64,000 nucleotides of DNA, taken from contig VXBA01005600.1 in the NCBI GenBank assembly GCA_013399895.1, positions 2,778,805 through 2,842,804 of the forward strand, written 5' to 3'. A program made the translations under genes and the position numbers. How positions within the stretch are numbered: the stretch's first letter is position 1; the number at the start of each line of letters is the position of its first letter. Shown here one piece after another: positions 34,361-45,110 of this stretch. Source of the stretch: Serilophus lunatus. Taxonomy: Eukaryota > Chordata > Aves > Passeriformes > Eurylaimidae. A model generated the notes under the pieces. The model did not search any database, was not told where the DNA came from, and saw only the letters and a program-made list of their open reading frames with translations.

Positions 34361-35609
34361 TAATTTCTGTCACTTTAAATTCCTGGTCTTGCTATCACAT
34401 GCAGTTCTGATACTTTTCCCATTCTCATCCTCCCGTTCTCATTTCCTGTTTCTTATTCTCAGTAAAGCAGAAGAGAAACAGAGAATGACAGTGATCAAAA
34501 AAAAAAAAGCATAGGATATGTCCTGTAATAAATAACTCAGTAGAATAATACTTAAGGAAAAATAGAGATCTGTGAAGTTAATTGTGGGAATGGGAAAGTT
34601 ATTCAGGAAAAATTGGTCATTGTTCTGCATATGATAAGATTTAGGGTTGAGTAGATAAGATTATCATCCAGCAATTTCAAAACTAACAAGAAGAAGAATT
34701 TTGTCACGCTGACATGTGCTTGTCATAGGATGCTGCTTCTGATAAAGCTTTCAATGTGCTCAAGAAGTGATTTGACAAATTCATGGAAGAACAACACGTG
34801 CAAGACTTTGTATATGGCTTAGAATGGGCAGAGATACCTGGAATGCAGGAGACTGCATGGGAAGGTACTTTCACAGGTTCACTGTGCTCCAAAGGTTTTA
34901 TCTGTTTTATTCACATTCCTTGTCATCTAGTATTGGAAACACGGGACCTTAGGTCCAACACAGCCAAAGTGCTAAGGTGTTAAAACAACATTAAATTTCT
35001 CTCTAAGCCTCATTTTATCCAGACAATTTTCCTGGGACACAGTCATGATATAATCAAGAGCAGTCAGGCTTCTGGAAAGCAGGAGGTGGTGGTAGGAATG
35101 GCTATTAGAAATCAATTCATAGAGGATTTGTTTCTAACATATGCATCCAAGTGCACAGATTTAGAGGTCTAGTTAGATTTTCAGTTAAATAGATATGGTA
35201 CCAAAGATATTTATTGCTGACCTTGCCTATAGCTAGAGAAACAACATTTTACACAGACTCATCTTAAGCATTCCATGGTTGCACCATCTGAGCAACAGAC
35301 CTGGCTAAACACAGAAACGACAGAAGGATTTTTTGTTATAAGTGAGGAGGCTTAATGCAGATGAAGTGGCCATATGGAGTGAAAAAACATAACCATTAAG
35401 AAGATGGAAAGATACTATTAGAACAAGGATTCCCAAAGTTTGTTTATGGAAAGCTGGCACAACAATCAGGGTATCAAGCAGCAGGACCTGAAATAATTAA
35501 CCTGTAACACAAACTCCAAAGTTTTGGTGGCTCCTTCCCTACCACTCTTGAAAGCAGAAGAATGAGCCACAGTTTCTTGCTGCCTTTCAGAGAAAATGGG
35601 GCTACTGAG
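34361..35609. other. Non-coding stretch, no gene seen
   Basis: AT-rich unique sequence with an A11 run near 34498-34508; no supported exon or repeat family. Confidence 0.5.
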
Positions 35610-35760
35610 GAGCGCGGTTCGGGTGTGACGCATTCAGATGTCCAGACACTTGAGGTCCTCAAACACTCGGGACAGACTTTGAATGCGTGTAGCTGACTTT
35701 GCAGCTGTAATAGTCCCAAACAGCGCCTGAATTCATCGAGAATGGCTGTGGCTAACGTTA
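35610..35760. promoter_or_regulatory. Isolated undepleted CpG patch with a dyad
   Basis: Nine CpGs occur in about 145 bases (35613-35757), close to random expectation for its composition, while the flanks are strongly CpG-depleted. It contains an imperfect dyad at 35628-35688, with arms ACGCATTCA and TGAATGCGT and the inner self-complementary core TTGAG-GTC-CTCAA. A 118-codon minus frame (35474-35830) spans it but has no recognisable domain. It could be a small hypomethylated regulatory element or a decaying retrocopy. The CpG content is seen; function is inferred. Confidence 0.35.
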
Positions 35761-37745
35761 TCTTGTGTCTTTCCCCAGAGTGTCTCAGTCTGCCCTTTGG
35801 GAACTTTGCAACAGAAGAGGCATATGGCACAAGGCATCAAGACTTAATGTGAGAACATAATGTCCAGAAGTAAAAAAAAAGTGGCTGAAACTCTAGCTGA
35901 GCAATATAAAAAGAATGATACTTTCAAAAAACTCTTATATAAAAAAAAGCTTACACAAGCAATTTAGGACTTAATTCACAGTGTAGGGAAGTGACTGGTA
36001 AGACTCCTCCACCTATTGCAAGAGGTGTTGTATAACACTCCTACAGCAGGTATGCTCTTAATCAAAAGGTACTCCTAGCCTATCGGGAGAGACCTTTTTT
36101 TCATGAATCACAGTAGTCTTCACAGCAGATACAGCATTGCAGGTAGTTAAAATGGACTGATCAGTAGCTGTCAAAAGTGAGTTTTAGGACCAAAAAAGAG
36201 ACAAGCTTGAATGGCACCTGCAAACTATTCACTCCAGTAACTGTGTAGACAAACAGTGGTACATTCACAGCATAGATGACAGTCCTCAGAGCCAGAAAGT
36301 CAGAAACAAATGAACCTTTTGGCATGAGCTTGCAATATGAAATTACTTTAAATAAAATGACAAAAAACATTAAGCCTTCTGATCATTTATTTTACTCTAA
36401 GCAATGGTACTGTCTATGCAGCCTAGATGTGATTAACACAAAATACCGCTAAATCTCTACCTGGTACAGAGAAAACCTTTAAAAATCTTCTTAATTATCT
36501 GCCTGAGCTAGAAAACACAGTCAAGTTTTTCTACTTTTTAATCAGCGTTGTTACTGTTGAGCCTTCTTATGTTTATTTTTCACGATTAAAATACGAAGAT
36601 TTTGTTGAAATGATGCTCTTTGATACAAATAATTTAGAGTGAAGAATGAGTGCCAGCAAAGCTAATTTAATTATTTTGTCTGAATGCTTGGCAGATGAAA
36701 ATGATGATAGACCTGGGACATGTCTACACTGGGCAGGAAGGTGTGGTGCAGAAATCCCCAGATGAATGCTGAACGATCTAGCTTCAGACCTTGAACCAGA
36801 ACAGCCATGCTTGCATGGAGCTACTGACAGCAAACTTCAACAAGCTCTTGATGAACCCTGGGAAAATGCTTCTGGATCACCTGCTTCCCAGCTGGCCACT
36901 GTGTGGTGCTGCATTGGTGGGACTCAAGGCTTTAAATCAGCTTGAGTCTAATTTAAAGGAGAGATAAAAAGAAATTGATGAAGGCGAACTATGAAGAAGA
37001 AGGCACTTCTCCCCTACTGGCAGCTCACTCTGGTTGGACATCAAGAACTGCTCACTTGTTTGCTTCCTTAATTTTTTCCCTTAATTTTTGATTTTTTTTC
37101 AACCTATGTGAGAAGATCAAAGCATGGCTGAGTCACTTTAGTTCCCACTATACATCCTTGTTGTTCTACAGTAAAAGGCACAGGAAAGCTGGTTAGACTT
37201 CATTCCATGAATCAAATGTCAGAAATGTTGTTAAATGGAAGGTTAGTTAATCATTTCAGATTCCATTTATCTTATCACATTCATTTACATAAAGGTAATT
37301 ATTTATATGGTACACTAATTTGATTGTATTCCCTATGGGGAAAATCCTAGTTTATAGGAAGGAAACCAGCAGCCACCTAAAAGGTGTAAAAATACTCCAG
37401 TGCCACCTTGTGCTACAGACACCATCAGGATGTGAAGATGACCCCAAACAGTTCCCATTTCCTAGGAGGGGTTGGATTGGCTGGGGACAGGAAAGAGAAA
37501 AAAGAAAGAAAACGAGGGAGAGAGTGTGCATTCACAATCACCCTCAATACATATCTATTCCCTAGAATGTGTGGCTCACCTGCTTTGTAAATTGTTTGCT
37601 GCAGAGACCCCAGCTGAGCTGGTTTCTGTTTTTTCCATTTTTGATTGAAGACCTAATTCTCTTAAGTTGCATTGCAAACTGACCTGTCCAGCTGGAGGAG
37701 AACCAATGCTGTTTTTATAAGGCTATTAGTAGGTAATTAGTAAGT
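35761..37745. other. Non-coding stretch, no gene seen
   Basis: AT-rich unique DNA. A 40-nt nearly pure purine run (37483-37524) lies on the plus strand. No exon or recognisable repeat. Confidence 0.5.
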
Positions 37746-37801
37746 AATTATTAAAAAACAAAAAACCAAAGAAAACCCCCCAAAAAACAAACAAACAAAA
37801 A
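37746..37801. repeat. A/C-rich low-complexity tract
   Basis: A-runs interrupted by C, including AAAACCCCCCAAAAAAC and CAAA units. It is the reverse-complement form of the T/G tracts elsewhere in the window. Confidence 0.8.
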
Positions 37802-39586
37802 GGTTCAGCCATGAACTTCCTTTAGTCCATGCTGCAGAGGTGTCATGGTCTTCATTGGACAGGCAGGCCAGGTGAACAGCTGCTGTGACAGAGCAAACCT
37901 GCCAAGGCTGTGATTGCTCAGCAGTGAGAACTCACTCCAATGGAATCAGATCACGCTCTCATGGGTGTGGCAAGGAGACTTTTATAGCTTGACAAATATT
38001 TGAACTATTGTTTTTAGTAGTTATTTATACAACAATGCAGTCTGCAAGGCATCACTAGTGATTTGGTTAACAATGTTTTAGGTAGGGTGTAAAATTAAAT
38101 GACAGCCTCTACCTACATGTCTGAAGGAAGATAGGACCTGCTGCACCTCTGCTCAGGAGCCACTTGTAGATGCAACCAGTATGTCTAGGAAGCATCAAGG
38201 GTATGATTAATGTTGTCAATTTAGGCATCTAAAACTGCTTAGTCATCCATCTTTTTGGCAGGAATTTATCTTTATGATTACTTTTGCTTTCATAGTCACC
38301 AGAGGCCCAAGGCTAGATGTCTAAATAAATATCAGCTTACATCTGAAGGAGAGCAGCACCCCAACATTCAAACATGCAGAAAAACCTGAGTGCCTCTCAC
38401 ACACGTGTCAAAGAGCCAAGGCTGCTTAATCAGCGCATCAACAGCCAAGTCCTAAGGCAATCCACCTCCTGTTTCTAAGCGTCCTAGATTCCTTGTTTGC
38501 AATCCGTTCATAATTACCCCTGAGAGATCCGAGGTGAGCCCAGCTGGGCAACTCTGGAATGGAGCTCTGGAGTTGTCCCTCTGGTATGTGGCAGTGAGCA
38601 GCCGAGGCAGCAGTGACTGTACCATTGTCTTTGCCTTTCTTCTGGACAAGATCATGTGAATGTTGTGTTTCAGAGAGGATCTGAGGTATGTTGGTGTCTA
38701 CCTGCAGTGTGGGAGGTGATGAACAGCAGCCCATAAACCAGCTTATGGACAGGACTTTAGCCACCTGAGGAGATGATCAGGTGTTGGACTTGGTTTCAGG
38801 TGTAGCTTCATGACACACTGTGCTGTGAGCCCAATTGCTGCAGCAGGCACATTTCACTAGAAATATGAGAGAAACAGTCTTTTCTAAAGACCTACATTTA
38901 CTTCAAGGAGCTTACCACATCTGAACCCTGGACCTGGTTGCTAAGCTTGTTCTGTTGTTGTTTTATGACTTCATGACTTTTATCCTCTAGTCAAAATACC
39001 AAGAAAGACCCAGAGCATTGCAATTTAGGATGATTAACATCCAGCCCTTCATAGACCCCTGGTGCTAATGACTCCTATCTCCTTGGCAGAGCAGTTTTGA
39101 GAGGACATCATGATGGCTACACCCAGTCAGGCCAGTGTAGGGCAACAAGATCATTACTTACTGCACCAGACATGTCCCATGTAAGCTGTGCAACAGGGTC
39201 TTTTGGCTTTGAAAACTCTTTTCAAATAGCAGTTATTCCTGCTCAGGCAGTAATGTATCACTTGTGCTGGCACACAGTGCCTGCTGAAAGCCAGCGAAGG
39301 CAAGGGTTACTTACTACTAAACTTCCTTTTAATCTAAGCCAAATGCCAGAGAATTTCAACGGGCAGCAAAGCAGTCAGGATGTCCAGGTAGGAAGCAGGA
39401 CAGAAGATAGCTCACACAGCACAACGGAAAAGCAGTTGCTATTGCTCCTGATTACCTCTTTTCAACAGAGGAGCAAATCCCAACATGCCTCTGCCACCTG
39501 GAACTCCTTAGACCCGCCTTACCACACTGCTGGAAAGCAGGTTCAAATCCTAGAGGCGCATTCTTCTTCCTAAGGGCTCCACTGGA
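37802..39586. other. Non-coding stretch including the longest chance frame
   Basis: The frame at 39097-39573 (158 codons, plus) is the longest in the window. It is rich in Ser, Gln and His, has no recognisable domain or conserved motif and no adjoining splice or promoter signal that I can defend. Given 64 kb read in six frames, one frame of this size is not surprising. The rest holds short frames only. Confidence 0.4.
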
Positions 39587-39646
39587 CCTGTGACACCCTG
39601 GAGGAACCTATGACAGCCTGGAGAATCCTGTATCAGCCTGGAGGTG
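39587..39646 (+). repeat. 20-bp tandem repeat, three copies
   Basis: Three adjacent 20-mers start CCTGTGACACC, CCTATGACAGC and CCTGTATCAGC, each ending CTGGAG plus two or three variable bases. The copies differ at a few positions, so the array is not recent. Confidence 0.8.
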
Positions 39647-42009
39647 CACTCACAAGGAGTTGGTGTGAAATTGGCCCTGGAGAGATTGTCAGATCAGAAG
39701 AGCTTCTGGCTTCTGTTCAGAAATGAAAACCAGTTGTCAGGCAGGAAGGATAGGTTCAAAGTCCTCTTGGCTCTAGCAGTGCAGAGAAGGGAAGGAGGCA
39801 ATACTTTCATGCTCAAGTGAGGAGGGCCTCATCATGGAAAGCTCAGGATGTGGCTTGACATCTCCTATGAGAAACAGACTGTCATTTGCAAGAGATGGCC
39901 AAAGCATGAGGGCAAGGGCAGAGCTCAGCCACATGTGCTTAGTCACTGACTTGGGTGGGAAATGATGTAGATACAGAAATTTCCCCTCCAAGATCTTTTC
40001 CTTGACATATAGTTGACAAAGGCAGTGTAAACCTGTGCCTACACAACCAAACACAATTAGAAAACTCTGTTAAGATAAAAATTAAATATCTGTTTTATTT
40101 TTCCAGAAGCACTCAGATAAAAATTGCAGCTCAGCTTCCAGAAAACATCACAAACAGCCTCATGACTTGCTCAAGAATCAAGGAAGGGTGCTGGCACCTG
40201 TATCTAACCACTGTGAGGATGGCTTAGAATACAATTCCTGTGGGGAAGCACAGGTTACTTTATCACCTCTGTGTTCCTGTTTCCAGCCCCTCCTCCTGGC
40301 ACTGCAGAACCAGGCTATCACCTAACTGGAGGCAGATGTATACAATCTCTGCAGGCAGAGGTTGGACAGGGCTGCAACGTACTGCTCTTAACGAGGTACT
40401 TTGATCTTGCCCCTCCCCTTTTTATTTGTTTTACAGCACTTTGCCTCACTTTCATCCACAGCGGAGAGCCGTTGGATTGCAGAGATCCTCCCTTCACAAA
40501 TAAGTTTATAAAGAAGGAACCTGTGAAGTCAGGCTGCATTTCAGAGAACTTAAACCTGTGTAAGGAGATATATGTGAAACATTATCTGTAACAATCCATA
40601 GGATTCCTGGGAAGCTGTTCAGTCATGAAAGTTCTGTTAATAATTTTAAAACAATCCAACTAACTAAAGAAAACAATGTAGGGCTTTTTCACCTGGTTTT
40701 TCAAGTTAACTGAATGTAGTCATAATTTTGTGCAGTTAACAGTTTCCAGTTTCAGTGGTAGATTTACCATACACTAAAGACTGAATATACTACTTTCTTT
40801 ATTTATCATTGAAAATATTGATATTCAATATCAATATCATAGAGAGGCCGTCTGACCTTTAGCAATTTCCATTAAAATGAATCTCTTTCAAGCAATAGAG
40901 CAATAGACAAATGTCTAGTAGTGGATATTTATGTAGCTTAATATCCCTTTTCTATGCATATATCTGTACCTACTTATTTACAGCTTTATGCTCAAAAGAT
41001 AATTTTTTGAGCCAGGACTAAGACATCCTCTTGCAAATCTCCAATAAGAGCATTTGCACTTGCCATATTGCTGAAACAGATTCTATATCTTTAGAAATCG
41101 TTAAAAAAAAAAGAGAAAAATCTAAATAATTAATTAAATAAGAGCCAGATCTTGTGAAAAAGACCTCATCAGCTACTTAACAGCTCTAGCAGATGCAAAG
41201 GCATTGGGCAGTTGCCTATAGCAATTTCATACACGTAGAAGTTTGGGAAAATTAAAATGAGACAGAAATGCGAACTTATCGACTTATCAGGAGGGGGGTG
41301 GGACTGTGACTCTGAGTATCACTTCTCTTCCCAGACATCTCAAAATCACTGTGATGTTAAAAATGCAATTTAGTGCCCATGTGCTTTCCTCTAAACATTG
41401 CTGATGCATACAGGTGTCTGACACCAGCACCAATAAACACCCACTTATCTGTCAGCGTGGGGGCACGCGTGCATGCCATTTACATGATTCGGGGTTTGTT
41501 TTTCAGTCATACCTAACTGAGCAGCCACATGAGAGCCGTGGCCCATGAGTCACTGTCAGACTTCAGATATCACATGTGGGAGAATCGCAAAGGATGACAG
41601 ATACTGTTACCATTATGTAAACTTCCTGTCATCATTCTTGGATGTTCATGTTCATCAGCTACCCTCTGCACGCCTCGAGCTGCAGCTTTGCTTTCTTTGT
41701 AGGCACAGGCAAGCCCAGTTGTTCCTGATTACGAGATAGAGCCTGTTTTGTTCTATTATTCAGTCTCTGTTCAGTTTTATTACCAAACCAGGAACACACG
41801 ACGCACTTTGCTATTGCTGTACTTTGAGTTTCTTGTGCTATGAATGGCAAAAGTCTCAATTATTAATTTGCACCTACCAATAGGGAGACTACATATGCAG
41901 GCCACATATTCAAACTTAAAATCAATTTGACAAGTAAATAGTCGAAGGGAGGGACTATTCTTAATTTCCTGGTATTTTTCCGACTTCATCATGTTGTGTA
42001 ATCTTTCCT
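39647..42009. other. Non-coding stretch with a short palindrome
   Basis: Unique-looking DNA. At 40815-40837 there is a perfect 11-bp inverted repeat around a single C (ATATTGATATT / AATATCAATAT). No exon or repeat family is supported. Confidence 0.5.
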
Positions 42010-42019
42010 CCCCCCCCCC
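42010..42019. repeat. C10 homopolymer
   Basis: Ten consecutive C's, the longest single-base C run in the window. Confidence 0.95.
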
Positions 42020-43159
42020 GAGTGAACAGACCTAGAATGCCCCTTGACACTATTACTTTCTCACATTAGTAAGGAGAGCATCTGTGTGTCCTGGCTCAGG
42101 ACATAATTTGTAGCACATACAGTCTGGTAAACAAGAAAAGAAAGTGAGAAACCTGTTTGTCTGAAAGGCTGTGTTTTATAAGCATGTACACTCAGAACTG
42201 AAATGATATATTGAGGCAGCTGATGCTTGAACTGCGCTATGTACTGAAGGGACTCAGGATGGAAGTAAAACATCCTGCCTGGATGGCTGTCCACCCTTAG
42301 CAGGTATATATCCAATCAGTGGACAGCCGTGTATTACCTGCTGACTTCAAAATTCAGAGGAGGTAACTTGGAGCAAGTTTAACAACCTGGCAGCCAGTTT
42401 TGCTGTCTTTTGAAAGGTTCTTGTATTCCTCAAAATTAAAGTGAAAGGTGTTATTCGATGCCTTAAAATCGCACAGAGAATGGCAAAAGCACCTTTGTTC
42501 CCGCAGATTGTCTGAACAATGTGTTAATCCTTACCTTGAGAGATCACCTCTAGAAAACAGAGGAGGGTTTCCAACCTCTCTGTCAGTGTGAGCCAGTTTT
42601 TCTACTGTTGCAGCCAAAAAAGAGGTGCCAAGTGACGGCAAAGGAGGTGTAGTTTTGTAATGAATAGGTTTGAGCAAACTTTGGCTTTGTGCATCTCTGC
42701 AAATCCACGGAGATGGAAAAAAAGCAGAGTTGTCCAAGCAAAGGTGGAGGAAAAATGTGTATAGAAATAACGTATTATTTTTATTATCAAGCATCTGCTA
42801 ATTGATGGTGTCCCCGTGCAGCTGTACCCGAGCTGCAAAAGGTAACAGTGTGGTCTTGGCTCTGTGTCAGCGCCTGTTTTAGTGCAGGCAAGGCAGAGCT
42901 AACTTGGAAAGCCCATAGAGGCAGGGAATCTGGGCTGTAAGGTTGAGAAAGGTAAATTCTGCCCAAAAGGGATGGCAGTGGGTTAGCTATCACCTTCAGC
43001 GTTTTTCTGCATGCAGGAACTCAACATGCTGCCCACACTTCTCTCAGGAAATGTGGAAACCTGAACTGCTGAAGTGTTCTCCCAGTTTAATTCAGAAGTT
43101 CGTTTCCCTAAGGAGGTTGTTGGAGGAGAATGGTCTTTTTTTTTACATCTGAATGTTGT
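42020..43159. other. Non-coding stretch, no gene seen
   Basis: Short frames on both strands without recognisable domains; no repeat family identified. Confidence 0.5.
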
Positions 43160-43400
43160 GCAACAGAAAAAAAATCTTTTTGAAATGTTTCAGTCCCATT
43201 TAAATATAAGTGTTAAAAGAGTCTGCTGTTAATTATCTATGCAGGATGATGGCATCTGTTATTTCTTTTTAAATGCTCCATTTACTTTAACTTTAGAATG
43301 GAGTGCAGTAAATCTATTTGCAGTGGTTGTTAACTCTTTGAATTAGTTTCAATTTATTTTTTTTTTAATAAAGGGCTTTTTTTAGACTTTTGTGCCAAAT
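43160..43400. promoter_or_regulatory. Candidate conserved non-coding element (AT-rich)
   Basis: Repeat-free AT-rich segment with several TTAAT/ATTTAAAT cores and almost no open frame. It has the look of a conserved intronic element. Only composition supports this. Confidence 0.2.
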
Positions 43401-43899
43401 TGTTCTGTTGAAGGGCTGAAGAGAAAGCTAATATACACATTTGAGGGAGGTTTAATCCTGACCTGTTATGAAATCTCTCCTGATTCTTCATTAAAAAACT
43501 TTAGAAATTTTGAAAGAAACAAACTGTGTCACTTCTCTCAACAATTTTTTTTGAATTGCCAACATTTCATACAAATTTGGACTCCCAAATCTTTCTGCTG
43601 GAAGCTATTTACATCAGAAAGGAAGAATTGCGAAGCTGGGGGCTGAAAAACAGAATTTACACTTTTTTTCCACAGCATTTCACATATATTTAATGTCTCC
43701 TTTTTTATTTTTTTTTCCCCAGGTCTTTGTAACACACTGTGTTCCAGATCTCAAGCTGGAAAGATTAAGTGGCATGTACTCTATTTGACATGTCAAATTT
43801 CCGTTACTGCTGCCTGCAATACATGGGAGCAAATGTCACTTGTATTTTTTGAACATATGCAACAAATTTCAGCCTAGAAATCAGCTCATGGGTGTCTGG
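43401..43899. other. Non-coding stretch, no gene seen
   Basis: AT-rich, with overlapping 65-84-codon chance frames on opposite strands; nothing recognised. Confidence 0.5.
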
Positions 43900-43966
43900 T
43901 TTTTCTTTTTTTTTTCTTTTTTTCTTCTTCTTCTTTTTTTTTTTTTTTCCCCTTTCCTTCTTTTTT
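43900..43966 (+). repeat. 67-nt uninterrupted pyrimidine tract
   Basis: Sixty-seven consecutive C/T residues including (TTC)4 and a long T run. A tract of this length can form triplex (H-DNA). The poly-Phe and poly-Lys frames on the two strands are artefacts. Confidence 0.97.
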
Positions 43967-44489
43967 AAATATTCTAGTGATGGCAAAAGAGCCAATCTAA
44001 GTGTAGCTGGCATCAGCTCTGTGGCTCCTTACCCAGAATACTTGCAGAGGGGGACTTCAGTAAAAATGAGAATTTTACCCCGTAGGATGATTCTCCTAGG
44101 ATCTGTGGCCCTGGAGATCTAAGAAGCTTGGAGCAGCCCATATTTTCTCAGTTTTGTTTGAATAAGAGAGACAAAAAGAGAAATTCTTGCCCTCTGTGTA
44201 TTAGATTGCAGCTCTGCAGACCAGGCAAAAACTGATGGAAGCAGCAGGACTGCCTTTGCCGTCACCTGTACCCCTTGCTGTCCCCTGTACCCACGGATGT
44301 GCGGGGCCATGCAGAGAGTAAGTTTGAGGGTGGGTTAATGTGCAATGATCCCTCCCTCGCAAGGCTGTTCCAAAGCTTGTGCCGGTGTCACTCAAGGATG
44401 AACGGCCCCTGAACAAGCACAAGCTTCGGTCACTTCCCTTGACTCAACTTTTCTTGTTCTCTTCTTGCAATATCTTATGTTTTATTTTA
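43967..44489. other. Segment with a possible cryptic exon
   Basis: Bases 44205-44317 are GC-richer than the flanks, follow a good acceptor (TTGCCCTCTGTGTATTAG) and end at AGA|GTAAGT, with one frame open throughout (see findings). No protein similarity is recognised. Confidence 0.3.
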
Positions 44490-45110
44490 ATTTAACAGGA
44501 TTGTTCTAAAAAAAAAAAAATCTTGAAGATGTCATTTCTGCTGCAAAATCTCTCATTCCGTTTAAATTGCTACCAAAATTTATTTCATTCTCAAAGCCTG
44601 TTGTTATGTGTAAGCTACAATTCATCAAGGAAATGGGTTACACTTTCTAATTCTAAGCCATTTTGAATATCTATCTCATGCAGCTGAAAAAGGATGTTAC
44701 ATAAAATATCAGTCTAATATAAAAGGCAATAGTGCAGCAATAGTTCTACTTGTGACCATGATGTACTGAGAACATTGTTATGATGGTCTGCTAGAAGTTG
44801 AAAACATTCAGAAGTGAAAAGTTATTCCATACAGAAAGGGAACAAACCCCAAATAATATTTAAGTGATTTTTTTGGGAGTAAAAATATTTAAATTGACTG
44901 TAGCTAATTTATTGAAGTATGAAAACCGACTGAGATATATAGCAAAATGTAGAAATTTTGTAGTACTGTATAAATTTGCTAAAAAAAGGGAGAAAAAGAG
45001 TCCACACCAAAGTTATTTTGTGTAAGTCAAAACAATATTTATGTATAGATTCAAAAATATTTTGGAGACTGCTTATTCACGAGGAAGAAGTATTCTCTAT
45101 GGAAAGACTT
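44490..45110. promoter_or_regulatory. Candidate conserved non-coding element (AT-rich)
   Basis: AT-rich, nearly frame-free, repeat-free apart from an A13 run (44508-44520). The texture is similar to the other candidate elements; no direct evidence of conservation. Confidence 0.2.

Noticed and set aside
35628..35688. microRNA-precursor-like hairpin
   Set aside because: Only about 19 pairs in 61 nt with two large internal loops and a three-base loop; a poor precursor. Kept only as a dyad in the CpG patch.
39097..39573. Longest open frame (158 codons, plus)
   Set aside because: No recognisable domain, no promoter or splice context, and a length expected by chance somewhere in 64 kb read in six frames.
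43892..44122. Frame starting with a poly-Phe run
   Set aside because: Direct translation of the pyrimidine tract; artefact.
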